NCBI GenBank assembly: GCA_963557065.1
Contig: CAUWCT010000012.1
Location: 1-42,352 of the forward strand
Source: UMGS1370 sp963557065
GTDB taxonomy: Bacteria; Bacillota; Clostridia; Lachnospirales; Lachnospiraceae
Direction of reading: 5' to 3'
Length of the DNA: 42,352 bases
Every line of letters begins with the position of its first letter. Position 1 is the stretch's first letter. Positions 16,271-22,910 of this stretch are shown one piece after another. Both the position numbers and the translations under genes were made by a program. The notes under the pieces were generated by a model. That model had not been told where the DNA came from. It saw nothing but the letters and a program-made list of their open reading frames with translations, and did not search any database.

Positions 16271-17151
16271 AATACCCCATAATCCTCCATTGCTTTTCTA
16301 AGAACTGCCTGATGCTCTTTTTCCATCTCTGTCAGCGGAAGACGCAGCGGTCCAGCTTCCATGCCCATCATGTTTAGGGCTGCTTTTACTGGAATAGGAT
16401 TGACTTCGGAAAACAGGCTGTTAATTAGCGGAATGGCTTCTAACTGCATTCTGGCGCTGTTCTTTACATCCCCTGCAAAGTAAGAAGCGCAGATCTCATG
16501 AGTCTGTCTGGGCGCTATGTTAGATAAAACGGAAATTACGCCTTTTCCGCCCAGAGACAAAAGCGGAACAATCTGATCATCATTGCCGGAATACAAATCC
16601 ACACACCCATCCGCCTGATTCATCAGAGACGCAATCGCAGAAAAATTGCCGCTGGCCTCTTTTATTCCTACAATGTTTTCTACATTTTTGCAAAGGGACA
16701 CCACTGTCTCCGGCTGGATATTGACACCAGTCCTCCCCGGAATATTATATAGTAAAATCGGGATATGGACAGCATCAGCAATGGTTGTAAAATGAGCAAT
16801 CAGTCCTTTCTGAGTGGCTTTGTTGTAGTAAGGAGTCACTAATAAAAGCCCATCGGCCCCTGCTGTTTCCGCTTCCTGTGACAGATAAACTGCTGTTTCC
16901 GTCCAGTTGGAACCACTGCCTGCAATCACAGGGATTCTGTGATTGACCGTCTGACACACAAACCGAATGGTCTCAATGTGCTCTTCATGAGTCATGGCAG
17001 AAGCTTCTCCAGTCGTGCCGCAGACAACAATGGCATCTGTACCTCCCTCAATCTGAAACTCCACCAGCCTTTTTAAGCTCTCAAAATCAATGCTTCCATC
17101 TGCCTTCATAGGAGTTGCCAGCGCTACGCCTGCTCCTTCAAAAATTGACAT
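16267..17151 (-). CDS. dapA: 4-hydroxy-tetrahydrodipicolinate synthase
   Basis: The 294-residue enzyme condenses pyruvate with aspartate semialdehyde. It shows GTTGEASAMTHEEH, the Tyr of LLYNIPGRTGVNI and the Schiff-base lysine in VGIKEASGNF. The start at 17151 (MSIFEGAGVALATPM) has AAAGGAGG 7 nt upstream; the frame stays open to 17244 but that part belongs to the riboswitch leader. It heads dapA-dapB under a lysine riboswitch and an intrinsic terminator. Confidence 0.97.
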   Translation of the reverse strand: MSIFEGAGVALATPMKADGSIDFESLKRLVEFQIEGGTDAIVVCGTTGEASAMTHEEHIETIRFVCQTVNHRIPVIAGSGSNWTETAVYLSQEAETAGADGLLLVTPYYNKATQKGLIAHFTTIADAVHIPILLYNIPGRTGVNIQPETVVSLCKNVENIVGIKEASGNFSAIASLMNQADGCVDLYSGNDDQIVPLLSLGGKGVISVLSNIAPRQTHEICASYFAGDVKNSARMQLEAIPLINSLFSEVNPIPVKAALNMMGMEAGPLRLPLTEMEKEHQAVLRKAMEDYGVL

Positions 17152-17171
17152 ACGTCTTCCTCCTTTTGATG

Positions 17172-17196
17172 AAAAAAGAGCCAACCAGCGGTCGGC
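17172..17196 (-). terminator. Riboswitch-controlled terminator before dapA
   Basis: In the minus direction GCCGACC (17190-17196) pairs with GGTTGGC (17180-17186; one G-U) around a 3-nt loop, followed by TC and six T (17172-17177). It lies between the lysine aptamer and the dapA ribosome binding site, so it is the likely expression platform. Confidence 0.85.
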
Positions 17197-17232
17197 CCCA
17201 AAATACAAAATCATTCTCTGTTTTGTCTTTTC

Positions 17233-17394
17233 GTAGCTCCCCATCCGCCTGCGGATGACAGTCGCAGAACTCTTAATCCTGCGCCCAGGGTGAATGGTCC
17301 GGAATCCACTCCTCCTTCGGCGTCTTTCCCTTTCTCTGCCCTCTCCTGCTTCCGACGCATCCGACAGACTACTCTTGATTGACGCAACCTCTAC
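17233..17394 (-). promoter_or_regulatory. Lysine riboswitch (L box)
   Basis: The RNA starts GUAGAGGUUGCG (from 17394) with AAGAGUAGUC close behind, has AAAGACGCCGAAGG in the middle, GCGACUGUC later, and closes with GGGGAGCUAC (to 17233); the ends pair as P1. These are the conserved blocks of the lysine aptamer known from Bacillus lysC, in the same order and at similar distances. Lysine binding should favour the terminator and switch off dapAB. Confidence 0.9.
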
Positions 17395-17412
17395 TTAGTT
17401 TTCTTTGCATTT

Positions 17413-17441
17413 ATACTATCATCATTCTATACCCTTGTCAA
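17413..17441 (-). promoter_or_regulatory. Promoter of dapAB
   Basis: TTGACA (17436-17441), 17 nt, TAGTAT (17413-17418) on the minus strand, just before the lysine riboswitch. Confidence 0.75.
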
Positions 17442-17452
17442 TGGCACACTGC

Positions 17453-17740
17453 TTAAAATTTTGTAAATCTCCACTTCAGCTGTTCCCGAAGTCCTTCTAA
17501 CTCTGCATCGTCCATCTTTCCCTCATCCTCTTTATGGGACAGTTGAAAATGATCTTTGCACTTATGATCTATCGCCCAGACAAACGCTGTCAGCAGAATA
17601 TAAATGCCAAACAGAAGGCGCACCCAGATGTCGTCTCTCATTCCTTTGCAGAAAGGAACCAGCCACAATGCCAAAAGAAATCCGATTCCAGCCAGGGTCA
17701 TCAGGTATTTTATCAGTTTCAGTTTAGAAAATTTTTTCAT
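17453..17740 (-). CDS. Small two-TM membrane protein
   Basis: A product of 95 residues from the ATG at 17740 (GAGG 5 nt upstream; an in-frame GTG two codons earlier is less likely). The N-terminus is lysine-rich (MKKFSKLKLIKYL), two hydrophobic helices follow (about 13-31 and 43-58), then a charged cytoplasmic tail rich in Asp, Glu and Lys (HKEDEGKMDDAELEGL). I do not recognise the family. It lies 23 nt downstream of the pectinesterase gene and may be the third cistron of that transcript. Confidence 0.7.
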   Translation of the reverse strand: MKKFSKLKLIKYLMTLAGIGFLLALWLVPFCKGMRDDIWVRLLFGIYILLTAFVWAIDHKCKDHFQLSHKEDEGKMDDAELEGLREQLKWRFTKF

Positions 17741-17769
17741 GGACACCTCTTCTCAAATTATCGCATCAA

Positions 17770-18741
17770 TCAGGGATTCCATCCATCTTTTCCTGAAAGA
17801 ACAGCTTCTTTGGAATACTGTTCTGCCTCCTGATTTGTCAGACTTTGCACCCAATTCGGGCGATATTCCATACCTGATCCAGCTCCAAAATTTTGATACT
17901 CTGCAAACAATACAGTTTCTCTGGCATCAATCTTCTCCCAGTCATGCCATCCTTCTTTACAAATATGACCGCCAAGTTCACTGTTTAAAATCACTGTTTT
18001 GGCATATTCTCTCCACGGACGTCCCAAATAAACAGTTTTAGACGGACAGTTGCTGGTAAAACGGCAGTTATAAAATACATAGCCGTATTCCTGACCTTTC
18101 GGCGTTGAGGCAGCGGTTACATAGCCATTAATCTCCTGCCCGGTATTTACCGAATACAATTCACAGTTCTCAAAGTAAGCCGTTGCGCTGCCAAAAATAA
18201 AGTCTACCTCTCCCTGAATCAGACAGTTTCTGTAATACTGGCGGCCATTGATTCTGGGAGCATGTTGTTTTGGACCGATGAACCCGTCTTTTTCGATTTC
18301 TTTTGGCGGAAGAGGACCGGTAAATAATGTGTCCTGATTGCCTAAAATCCGGCAGTCCTCAAACATAAGCCTGTCACCATCTGCATATAGCGCCAAAGCC
18401 TGCCCCATATCCTGACCTAAGCCTGCACTGTTTTCAATTGTCAGGCCTTTAAAGCAGACATCATGCGTATCAATAAACACTGTGTAGGTCCTAAATGTTC
18501 CCCGTTTCCTGCCGTCTTCCATCTTCATTTTTGCATACAGACCACCAGTAATGATCGTCTGTTCTGCATCTTCTCCCTCTAAAATCAGATAAGGAGAATG
18601 AATCTCTACCTGCTCGTCATAGATTCCCTTTTTTATGTATATAACCGTCCGCTCTTTATTATCAGGAGGAATTTTTGATACTGCCTCTGCCACAGAAACT
18701 GCATCTTTGCTCCCGTCTTTTGCAACAATCAACCTGTTCAT
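17770..18741 (-). CDS. Pectinesterase (CE8), apparently cytoplasmic
   Basis: The 323-residue product is a right-handed beta-helix pectin methylesterase, removing methyl groups from polygalacturonate chains. All catalytic positions of the family can be seen: Gln114 (GQALALYA), Gln136 and Asp137 (GNQDTLF), the nucleophile Asp180 (GEVDFIFGSATAYFENC) and Arg241 (YLGRPW). There is no signal peptide, so it probably acts inside the cell on imported, partly methylated oligogalacturonides, releasing methanol. The ATG shares one base with the stop of the adenosyltransferase gene (TAATG), so the two are translationally coupled. No other pectin genes are in the window. Confidence 0.92.
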   Translation of the reverse strand: MNRLIVAKDGSKDAVSVAEAVSKIPPDNKERTVIYIKKGIYDEQVEIHSPYLILEGEDAEQTIITGGLYAKMKMEDGRKRGTFRTYTVFIDTHDVCFKGLTIENSAGLGQDMGQALALYADGDRLMFEDCRILGNQDTLFTGPLPPKEIEKDGFIGPKQHAPRINGRQYYRNCLIQGEVDFIFGSATAYFENCELYSVNTGQEINGYVTAASTPKGQEYGYVFYNCRFTSNCPSKTVYLGRPWREYAKTVILNSELGGHICKEGWHDWEKIDARETVLFAEYQNFGAGSGMEYRPNWVQSLTNQEAEQYSKEAVLSGKDGWNP

Positions 18742-19229
18742 TATTTCACATTTTCCAGCCGGACAACAGCATCTGCCTCTGTTTTCAACTCTTCCGGAAG
18801 TATGGTCCCGGTAAGAACCAGATCCATACTTTCCTCTCTTACAGACAAGAGTTTTTGGACCTCTTCCAGAGGAACGATTTTCTGATCTACAAGTCCCAGC
18901 ACCCCATCCAGAATCAGCACATCACACTCTCCGGTTGCCATAACCTTTTTGGCAAAATTCAGTCCATTCTGGATATTCATAAATTCTCTGCTTTTTGCTT
19001 CTTCACTCAGTCTGGAAAAAGATTCTGCCGACTTTTCAAAACGGAAAACCTGCAGTTCCGGCTCCAGCCGGTTATATACTGCCATCTGCTCTGCATCCAG
19101 GCTGCCCTGCAGAAACTGAATCATCACTGCCGTCCTGCCATTTGCAACTGCGCTCAGTCCTTTTCCTAATGCCATGGCAGTTTTGCCTTTTCCAGGGCCA
19201 TAGATGATTTGCATGTATCCCTTATACAT
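18741..19229 (-). CDS. Corrinoid adenosyltransferase (CobA/CobO/BtuR type)
   Basis: The 162-residue P-loop protein transfers the adenosyl group of ATP to cob(I)alamin. It has the N-terminal nucleotide loop IIYGPGKGKTAMALGKGLSA, the MIQFLQGS strand, and the VLILDGVLGLVDQ region; the usual form there is LDEV/LDEI, so DG here is a small deviation. It is slightly shorter than typical CobO (about 170-200). AGGTGA precedes the ATG. It has its own promoter with a short leader and no cobalamin riboswitch. Coupling to a pectinesterase is unusual. Confidence 0.85.
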   Translation of the reverse strand: MYKGYMQIIYGPGKGKTAMALGKGLSAVANGRTAVMIQFLQGSLDAEQMAVYNRLEPELQVFRFEKSAESFSRLSEEAKSREFMNIQNGLNFAKKVMATGECDVLILDGVLGLVDQKIVPLEEVQKLLSVREESMDLVLTGTILPEELKTEADAVVRLENVK

Positions 19230-19280
19230 CTTATGTCACCTCGTATTCTCACGCATCTCTCCCTTGATGCAGTTTGACTA

Positions 19281-19309
19281 ATAATATCACAGTTTTTAAG
19301 TAAATGCAA
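19281..19309 (-). promoter_or_regulatory. Promoter of adenosyltransferase-pectinesterase genes
   Basis: TTGCAT (19304-19309), 17 nt, TATTAT (19281-19286) on the minus strand. It lies 51 nt before the adenosyltransferase start, leaving a leader too short for a cobalamin aptamer. Confidence 0.6.
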
Positions 19310-19317
19310 GAATGGAC

Positions 19318-19944
19318 TTACTCAGCTACTTCCAATTTGCTGATGGAAACTTCATACGCCACCCGCTTTTCGCATTGGGTTTCACTAATCTTTTTTGTAT
19401 ATTCCCGACTCTGGACCCGGCCCCATATCTGAACTCTGGCGCCCACCTCAAATCCGGAAGCATATCTTGCATTTCGGCCCCAGGCAATGCAGGGAATATA
19501 ATCGGATTTGCCGTATGGACGGTTGACCGCCAAAAGCAGGTCTGCAATTTCTCTGCCGAGAGGCGTTTTTCTGTATACGGGGAGTTTGCAGATATAGCCG
19601 TCTAAAAAAATCTGGTTGGTCTTGGTATAATCCGTAAATTCTTCCATAAAACGAATTTCCCTCACGAATATGGACAGCACCAGGCGGTTCTTCACCCCTT
19701 CATGGCGGTTGTAGGAACGAAACTGGCCAACTGCCTCCACCGTACAGCCCCGGTAATCCTTTTCCACGTCCAGCAGGCGTTCAGAAACCATCAGAGGTAC
19801 AATATCCGCCTGCTCGCTAAGCCGGTTTACAGACAAATCCACCATGTAAAATCCTTCTCCAAACACCTCATGGCTGAAGGTAAAACCGGATACAATCGTT
19901 CCAATTACACTGACCTTGTTGTTTTCAATTACTTTTTCTGACAT
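19318..19944 (-). CDS. Double-OB-fold SSB-like protein
   Basis: The 208-residue product appears to hold two single-strand-DNA-binding OB folds in one chain: residues about 8-100 (KVSVIGTIVSGF, then VEAVGQFRSYNR) and about 110-205 (NQIFLDGYICKLPVYRKTPL, then DYIPCIAWGRNAR and ARVQIWGRVQSREY). The second half is close to ordinary SSB. The usual acidic SSB tail is absent; the protein ends KLEVAE. This fits an accessory SSB family common in clostridia rather than the housekeeping Ssb. Start at 19944 has AGGAG 7 nt upstream; an in-frame TTG at 19968 is less likely. The gene stands alone after a palindrome. Confidence 0.8.
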   Translation of the reverse strand: MSEKVIENNKVSVIGTIVSGFTFSHEVFGEGFYMVDLSVNRLSEQADIVPLMVSERLLDVEKDYRGCTVEAVGQFRSYNRHEGVKNRLVLSIFVREIRFMEEFTDYTKTNQIFLDGYICKLPVYRKTPLGREIADLLLAVNRPYGKSDYIPCIAWGRNARYASGFEVGARVQIWGRVQSREYTKKISETQCEKRVAYEVSISKLEVAE

Positions 19945-19977
19945 AGTATTTCTCCTCTTCTCTCCCAAGATTTTACT

Positions 19978-19993
19978 TGTAACAAACGTTACA
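19978..19993. promoter_or_regulatory. Operator-like palindrome before the SSB-like gene
   Basis: TGTAAC-AAAC-GTTACA is a perfect inverted repeat with 6-bp arms, 34 nt before the SSB-like start. A weak TCAATG and TAAAAT flank it on the minus strand as possible -35 and -10, which would place it in the promoter spacer. The regulator is unknown. Confidence 0.4.
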
Positions 19994-20052
19994 TTGACTT
20001 ATCGCACATAGTAAATTTATGTGGAAAAGAATAGGTTTATGAGGAAATAGAA

Positions 20053-20087
20053 AAAGAATCCCGAAGAACTTATCGACAGGATTCTTT
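20053..20087 (-). terminator. Terminator after typA
   Basis: AAAGAATCC (20053-20061) and GGATTCTTT (20079-20087) pair perfectly over 9 bp; T runs occur on both sides, so it can work in both directions. It lies past the typA stop at 20171 and upstream of the SSB-like gene. Confidence 0.75.
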
Positions 20088-20170
20088 TTTTATATTGATA
20101 TTTTCGCTTATTTCCCCTGATTAAGGCGATAATTGTTTTATTTTGTATGCTGAGAGGGGATTTGCAGCCT

Positions 20171-22000
20171 TTACTTTTTAAAAGACGCTCTCTTTCTCTG
20201 CATAGGGTCCAGAATCTTTTTACGAATCCGAAGGCTCTTAGGCGTAATCTCCAACAGTTCATCGGTATCAATAAATTCCAGACACTGCTCCAGACTCATT
20301 ACTTTGGGCGGCGTCAGGCGCAGGGCCTCATCTGCACTGGAGGATCGGGTATTGGTCAGCTTTTTGGTCTTGCATACATTAATCTCAATGTCTTCTGCCT
20401 TTGGATTCTGACCTACTACCATGCCGGAATAAACCTTTTCTCCGGGTCCGATAAACAATACGCCTCTTTCCTGAGCATTGTAAAGTCCGTAAGTAATGGC
20501 TTCTCCTGCTTCAAATGCAATCAGAGAGCCTGTAGGACGATAGGTCAGATCTCCCTTATAAGGCCCGTATCCGTCAAAGGTGGTATTTAAGATACCGTTC
20601 CCCTTGGTATCCGTCATAAATTCCCCTCTGTATCCAATCAATCCTCTGGATGGAATGGAAAATTCCAGTCTGGTATAACCGCCGGAAACCGGACTCATCC
20701 CCTGAAGTTCTCCCTTTCTGGATGTCAGTTTCTGGATAACAGCGCCGGTAAATTCCTCCGGAACATCTACATATGCAATCTCCATAGGTTCCTGCTTCTG
20801 GCCTCTTTCATTATATTTATAAATAACCTCCGCCTTGCTCACTGCAAACTCAAAGTTCTCTCTGCGCATATTTTCAATCAGGACAGACAGGTGCAGTTCT
20901 CCTCTTCCGGAAACCTTAAAGCAGTCTGCAGAATCCGTTTCTTCCACCCGAAGGCTGACATCTGTATTTAATTCCCGGAACAAGCGCTCTCTGATATGGC
21001 GGGAGGTAATGTACTTTCCCTCCTGACCGGCCAGGGGACTGTCATTGACCATAAAGTACATGGAGATAGTAGGTTCGGAAATCTTCTGGAATGGAATGGG
21101 ATCCGGAGTATCTACGGCACAGATAGTATCGCCGATGTGAATATCCGGAATGCCGGAAATTGCCACAATCGATCCCACATTGGCCTCTTTTACCTCTACA
21201 CGGTTTAAACCGTCAAACTCGTACAGCTTGCCGATTTTAATCTTTTTAAACTTATCCGGATCGTGGTGGTTGACCAGAACGCACTCCTGATTGATGCGAA
21301 GTACGCCGTTGTCTACTTTGCCCACACCGATTCTGCCTACATATTCATTGTAATCAATGGTGCTGATTAAGGTCTGAAGAGGTGCTTCCGGGTCGCCTTC
21401 CGGAGCCGGGATATAGTCGATAATCGTCTCAAACAGAGGGGTCATGTCTGCATTTTCATCTTCTAAGTTTCTTTTTGCGTAACCGTCTCTTGCAGATGCA
21501 AAAATAAAGGGACACTCTAACTGTTCGTCCGATGCATCCAGATCCATAAACAGCTCTAAAATCTCATCAATTACTTCGTCTGGCCTTGCCTCCGGGCGGT
21601 CAATCTTATTGATGCACACAATAACGGATAAATCCAGTTCCAGCGCCTTTTTAAGTACAAACTTTGTCTGAGGCATAGCCCCTTCATAGGCATCTACTAC
21701 TAAGATAACACCGTTTACCATCTTTAAAACACGCTCAACCTCACCGCCAAAATCTGCGTGGCCTGGAGTATCGATAATGTTAATCTTGGTTCCCTTATAC
21801 GTCACTGCCGTATTTTTTGAAAGGATGGTAATTCCTCTCTCTCTTTCAATATCATTGGAGTCCATAACACGCTCTGCCACTTCCTGGTTCTCTCTGAAAA
21901 TACCGCTCTGTCTTAATAAATTATCAACCAGTGTGGTTTTCCCATGGTCTACGTGAGCGATAATCGCAATATTTCTAACATCTTCTCTCTTGGTTTTCAT
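20171..22000 (-). CDS. typA: Ribosome-associated GTPase TypA/BipA
   Basis: The 609-residue product is a translational GTPase with an EF-G-like plan: G domain with AHVDHGKTTLVDNLL (G1), RERGITI (G2), DTPGHADFGGEVER (G3) and CINKIDRP (G4), then beta-barrel, EF-G III/V-like domains and the TypA C-terminal domain (about 480-600, RPTGSLIAFEAGEAITYGL and RSSSADEALRL). It assists ribosome assembly and stress adaptation. Length is typical. AAGGAAG precedes the ATG. It is monocistronic, with promoter TTGCAA-17-TATACT and a hairpin terminator. Confidence 0.97.
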   Translation of the reverse strand: MKTKREDVRNIAIIAHVDHGKTTLVDNLLRQSGIFRENQEVAERVMDSNDIERERGITILSKNTAVTYKGTKINIIDTPGHADFGGEVERVLKMVNGVILVVDAYEGAMPQTKFVLKKALELDLSVIVCINKIDRPEARPDEVIDEILELFMDLDASDEQLECPFIFASARDGYAKRNLEDENADMTPLFETIIDYIPAPEGDPEAPLQTLISTIDYNEYVGRIGVGKVDNGVLRINQECVLVNHHDPDKFKKIKIGKLYEFDGLNRVEVKEANVGSIVAISGIPDIHIGDTICAVDTPDPIPFQKISEPTISMYFMVNDSPLAGQEGKYITSRHIRERLFRELNTDVSLRVEETDSADCFKVSGRGELHLSVLIENMRRENFEFAVSKAEVIYKYNERGQKQEPMEIAYVDVPEEFTGAVIQKLTSRKGELQGMSPVSGGYTRLEFSIPSRGLIGYRGEFMTDTKGNGILNTTFDGYGPYKGDLTYRPTGSLIAFEAGEAITYGLYNAQERGVLFIGPGEKVYSGMVVGQNPKAEDIEINVCKTKKLTNTRSSSADEALRLTPPKVMSLEQCLEFIDTDELLEITPKSLRIRKKILDPMQRKRASFKK

Positions 22001-22049
22001 ACATTTACTTCCTTAATATATATTGAACTGCTTTCTGTCACAGTTACCC

Positions 22050-22078
22050 AGTATAGCATCCGTTTTTTGGGATTGCAA
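22050..22078 (-). promoter_or_regulatory. Promoter of typA
   Basis: TTGCAA (22073-22078), 17 nt, TATACT (22050-22055) on the minus strand, about 50 nt before the typA start. Confidence 0.7.
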
Positions 22079-22095
22079 GGTATTTTCTCAAGGTT

Positions 22096-22785
22096 TTAGG
22101 GAATTTCCTCAAAAATCACCATTTCCTTTTCCAGATTGCCGTAGTAGAGAAGGGCCAACGTTTCCATCACTGCTTTCCCATTGGTTCCTTCTGTCAAAGC
22201 CGATTCAAAAGAAGGAACTTCTTCCAGCGGAACTAAAAAAGTAATCACAACCTTATCGCTGTATTGGGTATCCAGGGCAGCGATATTTCTCTCCGCCGCA
22301 ATATACTGGATCTTTCCCAGCCCGTTGTAATCTGTATTTACCTGAATCTTTTTTGCCAGCTTTTTTTCTACGATTACGCTTTTTTTCAGTCCTTCTTTTG
22401 CCGCTCCCGAATAGGCCCTTACAAGTCCTCCTGTCCCCAGGAGCACGCCGCCGAAATATCTGGTCACAACCACACAGAGATTGGTTACCCCGGCTCCGGT
22501 CAATACATCCAACATCGGCTTTCCTGCAGTCTGGCTGGGTTCCCCGTCATCACTGCACCTCTTTTTTTCTCCACGTTCTCCAATCACATACGCCCAGCAA
22601 TTATGTCTGGCATCCCAGTATTTTTTCCGCATTTCCTCTACAAAAGCAAGGGCTTCTTCCTCGTTTTCCACTGGGCAGGTGGTGGCAATAAACCTGGATT
22701 TTTTCTCTGTCAGTTCTCCGCTTCCCCCTTTATACAGGATTAAATATGACAATGGCAGCTTATCTGCCTGGCTGGTTTCTCCCAT
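22096..22785 (-). CDS. YigZ/IMPACT family protein
   Basis: A protein of 229 residues with the N-terminal IMPACT (UPF0029) domain: EKKSRFIATTCPVENEEEA, YWDARHNCWAYVIGE, DDGEPSQTAGKPMLD and VVTRYFGGVLLGTGGLVRAY. The C-terminal part (about 150-225) matches the DUF1949 ferredoxin-like domain. The eukaryotic relative regulates GCN2; the bacterial role is not firmly known. Start at 22785 has GGAGGG 7 nt upstream; the frame extends further but without a better site. It is divergent from the penicillin-binding protein gene. Confidence 0.93.
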   Translation of the reverse strand: MGETSQADKLPLSYLILYKGGSGELTEKKSRFIATTCPVENEEEALAFVEEMRKKYWDARHNCWAYVIGERGEKKRCSDDGEPSQTAGKPMLDVLTGAGVTNLCVVVTRYFGGVLLGTGGLVRAYSGAAKEGLKKSVIVEKKLAKKIQVNTDYNGLGKIQYIAAERNIAALDTQYSDKVVITFLVPLEEVPSFESALTEGTNGKAVMETLALLYYGNLEKEMVIFEEIP

Positions 22786-22813
22786 ACTTCTTCCCTCCGT
22801 TCTTTCTGCAGAC

Positions 22814-22842
22814 AGTATACCAGAGAGTTCCTTAAGGAACAA
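22814..22842 (-). promoter_or_regulatory. Promoter of the YigZ gene with palindromic -35 region
   Basis: TTGTTC (22837-22842), 17 nt, TATACT (22814-22819) on the minus strand. The perfect 14-bp palindrome GTTCCTTAAGGAAC (22827-22840) overlaps the -35 and lies 20 bp from the divergent PBP -35, so one protein could affect both genes. Confidence 0.5.
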
Positions 22843-22859
22843 TACCTATGAATCTTAAG

Positions 22860-22888
22860 TTGAATTAATTGGGATATTTTGCTATAAT
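22860..22888 (+). promoter_or_regulatory. Promoter of the class A PBP gene
   Basis: TTGAAT (22860-22865), 17 nt, TATAAT (22883-22888) on the plus strand, 22 nt before the start codon; the leader is very short. Confidence 0.75.
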
Positions 22889-22910
22889 GTACCGGTAAAG
22901 GAGGATTTCC

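Noticed and set aside
19230..19317. Possible cobalamin riboswitch before the adenosyltransferase
   Set aside because: The leader is about 45 nt and lacks the B12-box pattern; a full aptamer needs about 200 nt.
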